From Paraspadella gotoi (taxonomy: Eukaryota; Chaetognatha), in assembly GCA_051294375.1 (NCBI GenBank), contig CM119270.1:1021238-1085237 (forward strand): a stretch of 64,000 nt of DNA, in the 5' to 3' direction. Positions 45,187 to 55,129 of the stretch are shown piece after piece. The translations under genes were made by a program, and so were the position numbers. Numbering within the stretch: the first letter of the stretch is position 1; the number at the start of each line of letters is the position of its first letter. Under the pieces are notes generated by a model. That model was not told the DNA's origin, searched no databases, and was given only the letters and a program-made list of their open reading frames with translations.

Positions 45187-48100
45187 ATGTCGTGGATATT
45201 CGGTCTCAACCCCAAAGACAAGTCAGTCCCCAACCTTAACTTGGACATTCCTGGACTGCCCGCCCCCGGAGACGTCAAGGGGGGCGGCGGTGGCGGCGAT
45301 GCCGGGGGAGGAGGAGGAGGAGCAGCAGCAGGGGGAGGGGGCAAGGGCGGCAACATGAGACCCTCGTTCGATTCGGAGGCGTTGGAGCGGGCCGCCAAGG
45401 CCGCCAAAGAGTTGGAACAGTCGGGTGAGGCGACGAGGAGAGGTTGGGGGGCAGGGGGGGGAATGTGAAAGGGGCTCTGCAGTAGAATTCTGTTGGAAAG
45501 AGGAGGAGGCTAAAACCTCTGAGGTTGTCTCTGTAGATTTTGGGTAAACTGGGGATATGAAATCAACTAAATAACTCTAAACTTTATAAACCATTAACTA
45601 TTTGAGAATTCGGGTCATAAAGGATTATTTTGATACGACATTGTCATATCCGTCGTTGAGATTAATCTAAAACTGTCTTGACAACAATGGAATTTCAGCT
45701 TATGCCAAAGAGGCCTTCGAGTTGTCCAAAATGCAAGAGACGACGAAGCAGATCGAAGCTCAAAAGTCGCTTAAAGACGTCGAGGGTCAAATCGAGCAAA
45801 TGAAACAGGAGCAGTTCAGGTAAAGGGTTGGAAGATGTCAAATTGTGAATGTTGAATTACTAATGTCCGTCTCTTATACAATCAAAAGATTGAAAGCAGA
45901 AAATGATTGCTCTAGACTCTAAACGAGCGCTAACGAGTGCGAAAGAAACGATTCGACCTAATTATCTTTTTCTCGCATCGTCTCTTTTCTTCCTTATCAT
46001 CATAATCGTCATCCTTCCATGTCTTCCTCATCTAATCTCCACCCCTTCCTCTTCCTCTCCAGAGTCCAAGGCGATGAGAAGCGAAAGAACATGCAGGAGG
46101 AGACGCGGCAACATCAAGCGCGCGCCGAATATCAGGATCAACTCACGAGAAAGAGATACGACGATCAACTCGCGCAGCAGGTGCCCATTGCCCAATAACT
46201 GCTTTGTCCCACAACTTACTTAAACTTGAACTTACCCAAACGAATCCCTTTCCTCATCTCCAGATGCGCAACCAGGACGAGCAGCTCCGTCGCCAGGAAG
46301 AGTCTGTCCAAAAGCAAGAGGCGATGCGGCGCTCGACGCTGGAGCACGAGATGCAGTTAAAGCACGAGAACGATCTGAAGAGGATAGAGGCGGAGATGCG
46401 GGGCAAGGCCGTCGTCGAGCGGGAGAACCACGATCTCTATATGGAGCAGGTGTGAGACCGTTAGTGATTAATGAAGCTGGGGAGAGGGGGGAGACTCGCT
46501 GAATGCCGCTGCTGCAAATGGATAAAGGAAGAATAATGTCGCCCCTTTTTTGGTTAATTTTTTAAATCTCATTTGCATATTGCAGAGGTCGACACAATTT
46601 ATTTTTTTATGTTTGGGCAAGTAGTTTCGCCCAGTCTCATAATGAGGAAAGGCTCTTGAGGAAATAAAAATGGACCAGAGGCTCGAGATTCATAGTTATT
46701 TGATAGTTTTTATCTCTCGTAGTAAACTTTGTCTTCTATGGTTGCCTTAATCCTCTTAATCGTTTAGAGTACGAGACGGTATTTAAAAAACGTTGGGGTT
46801 AGTGAGTCGATGGTGGAGCGGATGCATCGGTCAAGTGATGCTTATCACGAGTCTTCAGTGGTAGAATACAATTATTAAGTGAGATCGAGGGACTTCGATC
46901 TCATAATGTATGATCAACGTATAACAACCCGGCTTTATCTGCTAGATGACTAATTAGGTCAAATGGAAGTTAGGAACGGTAACGTCGTCTTCGGATTCGA
47001 TGGAGGTGGTCGAGATGAGAAGAGAGAAAGAGAAGCCAAAAAGATCCAAGCGAAAAAAAGCTACTTGAGCGTTTAAATTCATTTACTGCGTTGATATCAC
47101 CCTGAAACATTCTTCCTCCTTTCAGATTAAATTAAAAGAGAAAGAGAATCGAGAGACGCGACTGGAATCGATCAAGACGATCGGCTCCGTCGTGGGTTCG
47201 GGTCTCTCCGCTTTTCTCAACGACTTCGACAAAGTCACCGTCGCCGCCGTCGGCCTCTCCGTTCTCGCCGTCGGCGTCTACGCCGCCAAGACCGGCACCA
47301 GCGTTCTCGGCAAATACGTCGAGGCGCGTCTGGGCAAGCCCTCGCTCGTCCGAGAGACGTCGAGGTAAAAATTGGAGGGGAGAATGGGTTAAGGGGAAGA
47401 GAGAGAGAAGATAGGGAGGAGTGGGAAAGGATATGAAAGAGTCGGAGAATGGTTATTTGTTTTGATCGCTAGGGTCGATTTGATGTCAAATCCGGTGAAG
47501 ATTGAAGATTACTTAAAAGAAAAGGGGAAATAAAGGCGGGATATGCGATCTACATATAAAAAGTAGTCGCTTTCTCAATTACTATCCTTTTCTCGTTCCC
47601 CCTCCCCCCCCCCCGAAAAGACTCTCCCTCGCCTCGGCCCTCCGCCATCCCGTGACGACGGTGCAGCGGTTCCGATCGCAGGCGGAGGACGCGTTGAAGG
47701 GCGTCATACTCGAGCCGCAGTTGGAGGAGCGACTGCGGGAGTTGGCAGTGACGACGAGGAACACGAGGAAAAACAGGGGAATGTATCGAAACGTCTTGTT
47801 TTACGGGCCGCCGGGGACAGGAAAGACGCTTTTCGCTAAGGTGAGTGGTGAAGGCTTTCTCAAGGTCAAGCCATTAACAGTTTCGATTTCTGGTTTGAGA
47901 TTTTCTTTTCTCACCTACTCGCGAATTGCTACCCACTCGCGAAATTTATGGTTCCAAATGGAACCGGGATTCTTCATGTTTCTTCCCCACCTTACCAGAG
48001 TCTGGCCAAACACTCCAACATGGACTTCGCCATCGTGACGGGCGGCGACGTGGCGCCGATGGGACGCGAGGGCGTCACCGCCGTCCACAAGCTCTTTGAT

Positions 48101-49143
48101 TGGTCGTCGTCGTCGCCTCGCGGAGTATTGCTCTTCGTCGACGAGGCGGACGCATTTCTGAGAAAACGAAGCTCTGAGGTGAGTCGTTGTATAATGAGCC
48201 AATTCATTCATGAACGCGTTTGGGTAAGTCCGGATTTTTCTGCTCCAGGTCATCTCGGAAGATCTTCGCGCGACGCTTAACGCTTTTCTGTACCGAACGG
48301 GTGAGCAGTCGAACAGATTCATGCTGGCTCTGGCCACCAATCAGCCGGAGCAGTTCGACTGGGCCATTAACGATAGGTGCGCAACAATATGACCATTTTC
48401 TCTGGGCCGCTGGAGTCGTCTTCCCTTTTTCATCTCCTTCACTCTTTCATTCTCTCCATTTTCCTTTTCCTTCAAGACTGGACGAGCTCGTGGAGTTCCG
48501 TGCGCCCGGTCTGGAGGAGCGCGAAAGGATGGTGCGGCACTACTTCGATCGGTTCGTCCTCCGCGCCGCAACCGAAGGTCGCAAGTCGCGCCGAATCAAA
48601 GTCGATACAGACTTCGACTTCGGAGAAAAATGCTCCCAGATCGCCGCCAGGTTGGAGGGCCTGTCCGGACGAGAGATCTCCAAGCTAGCCGCCTCTTGGC
48701 AGGTGAGGAATGACCCTTTGCCATTTCATCCTCGTCCCTTGGTCCTTTACTTAACATCTTCTTCAGGCGGCGGCTTACGCTTCCCCCGACGGCGTCTTGA
48801 CGGAAGCGATGATCGACGAACGCGTTGACGACTACGCCCGACAGCACGCTCAAAAGGTGCCGACGGTTCCACTGTATTTTACTGTATATTTCAGCATATT
48901 CTCGGGCCGGGCTTTAAAAGCGTATATTCCTCCACCGCTACTCAGGTTCGATGGCAGTTGCAGCCCGACGTCTCCGGCGTCCAGGGAATGGCGGGCTCCC
49001 TGACTGCGCCGACCAACACCGTCGACCCGGACGTGTCCAACTACGTCTCCAGCAAAGACGCCGCCAGCTCCATCATCGATCGTCTCAGGAGGAGCAGCAT
49101 CCAACAGTCCATCGCCGAGAAGAGAGAGGCGGAGACGAGTTGA
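45187..49143 (+). CDS. ATAD3: ATPase family AAA domain-containing protein 3 (ATAD3), 647 aa
   Basis: ATAD3 is a mitochondrial inner-membrane AAA+ ATPase that links to the outer membrane and mtDNA nucleoids. Exons (11): 45187-45424, 45699-45819, 46063-46180, 46264-46449, 47126-47364, 47621-47840, 47999-48178, 48249-48376, 48477-48702, 48767-48856, 48946-49143; phases close. The N-terminus MSWIFGLNP is followed by a long Gly run (about residues 35-58), then [12 protein letters not shown] and coiled coils ([28 protein letters not shown]). A membrane segment lies in exon 5 ([21 protein letters not shown]). The AAA core has Walker A GPPGTGKT, Walker [11 protein letters not shown] and the DWAINDR sensor region. 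The C-terminal tail is short. Intron 6 contains a DIRS-tip fragment. Confidence 0.95.
46566..46585 (-). repeat. Octamer-containing intron motif (reverse copy)
   Basis: ATCTCATTTGCATATTGCAG lies 117 bases after the ATAD3 exon 4 donor. Confidence 0.8.
47945..47992 (-). mobile_element. Solo DIRS-like right-tip fragment in ATAD3 intron 6
   Basis: TTTATGGTTCCAAATGGAACC, GGGATTCTTCATG and TTCTTCCCCACC match the reverse complement of the right end of the DIRS-like elements, without any other part. It directly precedes the TTACCAG acceptor of exon 7 and supplies most of its pyrimidine tract. Confidence 0.75.
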
Positions 49144-49939
49144 GTAGGAGGAGGAAGAGGAAGAAGAGAAACTCTCGTCTCCATCTCTCTCTCTCTTTCG
49201 TCTCAACTCGACTCAATTTCGTGTTGTCTTATTCGTGCCAAGTGACAAATTATGATAAACAAAGAAACAACTTACACAATATAAAAAAAAACCGCGTGAA
49301 AAGATTGAAACGAGTTGAAAAAAAGTTCTCCGCCGATGAAACGAATTCCCATTCCACGTCCCCTGGGCAACAACTGCGAAGCCCAGAGTCATCGACGACA
49401 GCAACATCGATATTCTTGAAGACGGAGTTAACTACAACAACAACAACAACAAACAAACTACTCTTCGTGAAGAGTCGTGTTACACTGTGATCCGCGCGGA
49501 TTGCGAGGTGGTCGGTCGGTCGGTGGTTCTCAAAACTCATTGTCGAAATATTTTTAAATTAAGAGTTAGGATTTTAAGTCTTGTTAAAAAAAAAGAGAGA
49601 AAGCAGAGCTAGTTTTTATTGTAAACTGATAACATTTTTATGGATTTGTTAAAAGATTTTGAATTAGATTCGTAATTTTAAAGTCTCACTCATTCCCCCC
49701 TTCCTCACATTTTTTTTTTTTTTGGCGCGTCGAAACCACCTCTATTTTCGCTGCAAACCTCATCTTTATTTTTGTTTGTTTTTTTTTTTTGTTATCAGGG
49801 AAAAAAAAAAGTTGACATAAAAACATCACAGTAGCCCAAAGTATATTTCAGGGATTGCTCTCTAGTCTTTAGTCTTGGCATATAATTTTGCGGCTCATTA
49901 TCCTGGGGTTGCCATTGTCATTGTTTCATTGGCGGGAAA
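49144..49939. other. ATAD3-VTA1 gap
   Basis: AT-rich with (CAA)n near 49433 and T-runs; no coding signal. A TATATTTCAG site ends at 49851, 88 bases before the VTA1 start. Confidence 0.5.
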
Positions 49940-51290
49940 ATGCCTTCGTCGACGCTTCCCGCGTCGCTGAAATCATTGCAGCACTACTTGAAGATCGCGT
50001 CGGAGCACGAGAAACGGAACCCCGTTGTCTCTTATTATGCCCGGATGTATGTCGCGCAACAGGGAATCAAGATCGACGGGAAATCGCCCGAGGTGAGCTC
50101 GACAATCGAGATGAAGATAACGTGGTTGAAAACCTTGGTTTAAGAAACCTTTCCCGGTTATATCACTAATATCAGGGTATTTACATCCATTACTCGCATT
50201 ATCAAAATATTTACATACTTTCTCTATCCCCGATCTTTTTTGTCTCTTTCTCCTCATATCATCTACCCTCCTCCTTTCCTCCCTCTCTTTCCTCCCCAGT
50301 CTAAAGCCTTCCTCTTCTCCCTGATGGACGAGTTGGAGGCGTCGAAGAAGCTCCACGCCTCCGCCAACGACGCCTTCAAGAGCGACGTCGTCGCCCAGGC
50401 CGTTCTCGAGGAATATTGCCTCAAACTCTTCGACTACGCCGACGCCGAAGACCGGGCCGAAAGATTCGGCAAATCTCTCATCAAAGTAAAAATAAGAAAA
50501 AATAAAAATCGTTTGAACCACGTATTTTCCGAAATCCAATGAGAAACGAATAAAAGAAGATGAGGAGGAGCAAGAGGAGGAGAAAAGTGTGATGGTTCAG
50601 GTCTCATATGACATAGCCTATGTCACAGGATTGAAAAGTGAAAGAAGAAAAGAAGCTCATCCATTAATTAGAGTAAGTAACTAGATTTTCTCACCCTTTT
50701 TTCATCCGCAGGCCTTCTACACTGCGGGAATGCTGATGGACGTCCTCTCACAATTCGGCGACCAATCGGAGGAAATCAAACACAAATGCAAATATTCCAA
50801 GTGGAAAGCCGCCCACATCAACGTCTGCCTGCGGAACGGAGAAAAACCTCACCCTGGACCCATTGGCGGGGATGAGGAGGAAGGGGCGGAGGAACAGAGC
50901 GGCGCCGTCGGGGGTCTTCCCGATCCTCCCTCGACGTTCAACGCCGCTTATCAACCTCAAAATCCCGCGTATCCGGATCCCAACGCATCTCAGTCGAATC
51001 CCGCCGCCGTCGGTTTCGGCGCATGGACCGATCCGCGCTACGTTTCTCCTTCGGCTCCGGCTGCCGCGCCGGCCGCCGCTCCCGTCGCGGCGCCGCGGTC
51101 GATCCCCGCCGCCGCGACGGCGCCGTCTCCTTCCGTACCCAGCGGCGGCGTCGTTTTAACGCCGGAACATTTTCAACGGGGACAAAAGTTGATCAAATTC
51201 GCTTCGTCGGCGCTGAATTACGAGGACACGCCCACCGCGATTGACAATTTGGAGAAGGCTTTGAGACTCTTGAAGACGGGGAGAGAGTGA
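49940..51290 (+). CDS. VTA1: Vacuolar protein sorting-associated protein VTA1 (LIP5), 305 aa
   Basis: VTA1 activates the VPS4 ATPase that disassembles ESCRT-III at endosomes. Exons: 49940-50092, 50300-50485, 50712-51290, about the human length (307 aa). The N-terminal tandem MIT-like domain reads SLQHYLKIASEHEKRNPVVSYYARMY to FYTAGMLMDVLSQFG and KYSKWKAAHINVCLRNGEKPHPGP. A long Pro/Ala/Ser linker follows (about residues 165-255). The C-terminal VSL domain, which binds VPS4, reads LTPEHFQRGQKLIKFASSALNYEDTPTAIDNLEKALRLLKTGRE. The ATG starts the only long frame and fits the family. Confidence 0.95.
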
Positions 51291-52537
51291 AGGGGGCGGG
51301 ATTGAGGTGCGTGAGGTGGGATGGCATGGTTGTCATGGAATGAAAGGGGAATGAATAATTGAACGGGACAATTTAATGTCCAAGTTGGAAGGAATACAAC
51401 GGCTTCATCGATCAACTTGAATAGGATGGTCGTTGTGTTTATAAAGTTTGTGAGATTTTTGTTACGTTGTATTACGATCAAGTCAGGATAATACGTACTA
51501 TTTTAAACTGTGATTTGCATATTTATATTTGTATTTAGCTTATTGCTTTGGGTAAAAAATTTAATAAAGCTTTTCTAATCGTCTAGAAAATGGTTTAATT
51601 AATGGAATGGACTTTAACGTTATTCATGTATGAGGATCAGTTGGGGGGGGGGGGAAACGACCAAGCGGTCGGCCCGCGATTTGTTATCAGTGAAAAATGC
51701 CAAAGCGAAAAAAGGAGTCTCAAGCCCCATGCAGCATCATTGGTCCGGGCAAGCCTTTGCCTACTTCTGATCTGCCAACTTTGAGAGATGTTTTGGCCTA
51801 TATTTTTTGGCTCAAGGTAGGACTGATATTTTTAATTCATTTGTATTAATGCATTACTATAATTTAATTCTAAAAAAATTGTCACAGTTGAAAGGCCGGA
51901 TAATAACCCATTCTCTTTTCGAAGAAGTAGCCAAAGACATCATAGCCATTTAATCCCGAGCGAGCCCGTCTTTCTCTCTCTCTCCTCAAAACTCTCGCGT
52001 GGACATCGACGCCGCCCGAAGCCACAAGCGACGAGGATGCGCGCGGTTGTTGGGGGCGTTGCCAAGGAGACGGGTTGGGCGATGACGACGACAAGTCGGG
52101 AAGCTGTGATTGTGAAACGAGAGACTCTGGACAATGGAAACTCTGATCGAGAGAGGGAGTCGGTTAGAAAAGCAATTGGCTCGGCAACGATAGAGAGAGT
52201 GTTTTTGAAATAGAGATGAGATCGACGACGGAAAACTGTAATGTAAAGATAGAGACAGAGACGAAGTCGTTGAATGAGTTGATGAAGGTGGAGGTGAAGT
52301 TCGAGAATCAACGAGAATCCTTGGATTGTGATACATTTGTTATTCATTGTTTCAATTTCACAAATTTTGCATTATTCGTATTTTTTTGTTATTGAATTGA
52401 ATTACTTGTTTTTCTATTTAAAAAAAGTATCTTTTTACAATCGTCGTTGATTATTTCTTGCCTCGATTCAAATCTCTTTCCGTCCATTTTTCGCAGCCAA
52501 ACTGATTAAAAACTTTCTCTCTCTCTGCCCTCTCTCG
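51291..52537. other. VTA1-ZRANB2 gap
   Basis: No gene was recognised. The stretch contains the VTA1 poly(A) signal, a G-run near 51643 and an AT-rich end. TTTTTCGCAG at 52487-52496 is an acceptor-like site 41 bases before the ZRANB2 start. Confidence 0.5.
51563..51568 (+). terminator. Candidate VTA1 poly(A) signal
   Basis: AATAAA lies about 270 bases after the VTA1 stop. Confidence 0.4.
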
Positions 52538-54137
52538 ATGCTTTCTAACTCTAAACGACCTTCGGCCACGATGGAGGGCGACTGGCCGTGTCCCGACCCC
52601 GCTTGCGGCAACATCAACTTCGCCCGTCGCTCTCAGTGCAACAAATGCGGAACGGAGAAGGAGAAGGGGGCAAAGCTGAAGAAGCAGGGCATCGAGATAG
52701 GGAAGGCAATGGCGGAGAAGAGCAAGGTAAGTAGTGGAACGGAGAAGGAGAAGGGGGCAAAGCTGAAGAAGCAGGGCATCGAGATAGGGAAGGCAATGGC
52801 GGAGAAGAGCAAGGTAAGTGGCGGGAACCAACTTGCGTAGAAATGCGGATATGCTGGAGACGAATATGCTGCATGTACCAACTACAAACCGATACATTTT
52901 TTGTGTAAACTGCGGATAAACTGTTGTAGCGAAGTAACTTGTGCTTCATTTTAAGTGGATCAATAATAATCAATCAATTAATACGCCTATCAACCCTTAA
53001 AAGGGCGGTTCAGTGGCGAGGATGAGTATTGAGTAAGCAATCGAATGCAGGAAGCGGAATGTCAAACTTCATCATTCTGCAATTCCCCCTCCCTTTTCTC
53101 AAAAGGGCCTTTTCTCCGCGGACGATTGGCAGTGCAAGAATTGCGGCAACGTGAACTGGGCCCGACGCGCCACCTGCAATATGTGCAACGCGCCCAAAAT
53201 CGGAGTCGTCGAAGAAAGAACCGGATACGGAGGCGGTTTCATGGAACGAGACGAGAACCCAGAGTACCGGTCTGGATTTTCGCCATTGTCGGGGGACAGA
53301 CTAGTTCCGGTTTTTGTTGACGCCGTTTCTAGTTTTCCCGTATTTTCCGTCGCGAGAGGAGAGAAGGGGATTTTTATTTTTTATTTTGGGGGGCGTTGAC
53401 TTCTTTGTCTATTTTTCCTACAATAACGTTTTAATCATTAATGATTATTTTTTCTGACTGTGAAAAAAAATGGCAGCGAGTATAATATATCGCTGGGTTT
53501 TTTTGGTTTTTTTTTTAAATTGGGGGGGACAATTTAAAAAAGGTAAAAAGGTAAAACAACAAAGGTACGATTTGTAAAAAAAAAAGACAAAATATATAAT
53601 TAATAAATAATTATTAATTAATCAATAAATAGTCCGTTGTTTGACCTTATCGCTTCGTTTCTCAGGAGACGCGACGACAGCGACGACGAATTCGACGAAT
53701 TCGGGCGACGAAAACGAAGGAAAGGCGACGCCGCCGCATCAGCCGGCGCCGCGGAAGCCTCAGACGACGACGCCGCAACCCGCCGCGATCGAGATCAGCC
53801 GAAAAAGGAGGACGATGACGAAGAAGACGACGACGACGACGGCGACGTGAACAAATACAAACTCGATTCGGACGACGACGACGACGACGACGACGGTGAT
53901 TTGTCGAAATACGCGTTGGAAAGCGACGACAACGACGACGATGCCGCCGCTAAACCGGCGGCCAAAGATAAGAAAGACGATGACGCTAAACCAAAGGAGA
54001 GTTCGCCCCGTGGGAGAGGCGATCGACGTTCCCGCTCGCCGCGTGGGAGGAGCGATCGTCGTTCCCGTTCGCCTCATGGGAAAGGCGATCGTCGTTCCCG
54101 TTCGCCTCACGGGAGAAGAGACAGGAAAGACTCATGA
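52538..54137 (+). CDS. ZRANB2: Zinc finger Ran-binding domain-containing protein 2 (ZRANB2), 274 aa
   Basis: ZRANB2 is an RNA-binding spliceosome-associated protein of the nucleus. Exons: 52538-52726, 53106-53269, 53666-54137. Two RanBP2-type zinc fingers are present: [23 protein letters not shown] and [22 protein letters not shown]; each binds single-stranded RNA with a GGU core in the human protein. The linker has RTGYGGGF and the conserved [14 protein letters not shown]. Acidic Asp runs ([24 protein letters not shown]) come next, then an RS-like end with four repeats of GDRRSRSP(R/H)GR. The 3' part of exon 1 plus its donor is duplicated in tandem; the first donor gives the family length. 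The exon 2 donor (GTCTGG) is weak but set by phase. Confidence 0.93.
52651..52824 (+). repeat. 87-base tandem duplication of exon end plus 5' splice site (ZRANB2)
   Basis: Bases 52651-52735 are repeated almost exactly from 52738. Each copy covers 76 exon bases and the GTAAGT donor (donors after 52726 and 52813). The period is 29 codons, so use of the second donor would add 29 residues in frame. Confidence 0.92.
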
Positions 54138-55129
54138 TGTGTTTAGCTTTTTTTTCTTCTTCTTCCACTCATAGTGCAGTCGAATTCAAGTTTAGATGAA
54201 ATTCAATTATATATAAACTAAATACGACAAATACGACAAAATGTAGATTTAAGTCTCGCTGGAATTATACAAATAAGAAAAAATGAAATTTATAAATTTC
54301 TCTGAAGTTTGCAGAATAACGACATTCCGGGCTAAATTGCAGGAAACGTTTCAAAAAAGGACAGGTGTAGAATATTTAAAAGATAACAATTTTGACCCCG
54401 AAAAATAATTGTAAATCGCAGTCACTGGTTTCCTTTTGTATCGTTTCCCAAGTTGAACTCGGGACTTGCGGTGATAACTCTTACATTAAAAAGTCTTCAA
54501 ATAAATAGTTTTGTGAAATAGTAAATTGATTTTGTGTCATATCGTGCACCAGTTGGTTTTGTTAGAATCTTATCATAAATATGAATTTATAAGTAATAAT
54601 TCGTTTCTAACATTTATTAGGTATACATGTATACATCAAAAAACCTAAGATTTAAACCAGTTACTTTTCGTTTTTTTCATTGTTTCATCCTTTTTAACAC
54701 ATTGAATTTGTTAAAAAAAATATTTCGTGTTTTAATTTTAAGACATTGAAATATTTTGAAGAGTTTGGCGGTTGAAGTTTTTCAAAGAACCATCTCCTGA
54801 CACGACTCGTCAAAAATGAGACCGACGACTTGAAACTAAACAGTTTCTTCGTTACCAGATATGGCCCTTCGAATAATATGTACCTCAGAGTGAGTCAAAA
54901 CAAACCTTCCTCTCTTTTCATAGGTACAAAGTTTATAAAGTTTAATTAAATTGATGCGAAATAAACGTTTAACTTTTCCTTGTTAAAGCCATTCCTTCGC
55001 GTCGTAACTTGTTTTACTATTTTTTAAAAAAATTTAAAGACTCAACATTAAAAATTATTTGTAAATTTTAAATATTAAACGATTAATCAATATCTAATCT
55101 CGGCTTTGTTTTGGCCCAACCTGTGCAAG
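54138..55129. other. ZRANB2-PDP1 gap or PDP1 5' region
   Basis: AT-rich. A short open stretch from ATG 54861 ends at GTGAGT (54890) and reads MALRIICTS, a possible start of a mitochondrial presequence, but its phase does not fit the next exon as I place it. Nothing else was recognised. Confidence 0.4.

Noticed and set aside
54861-54889. First exon of PDP1 (MALRIICTS)
   Set aside because: The donor looks good and the peptide suits a transit sequence, but the phase does not match the acceptor chosen at 55130, so it is not annotated.
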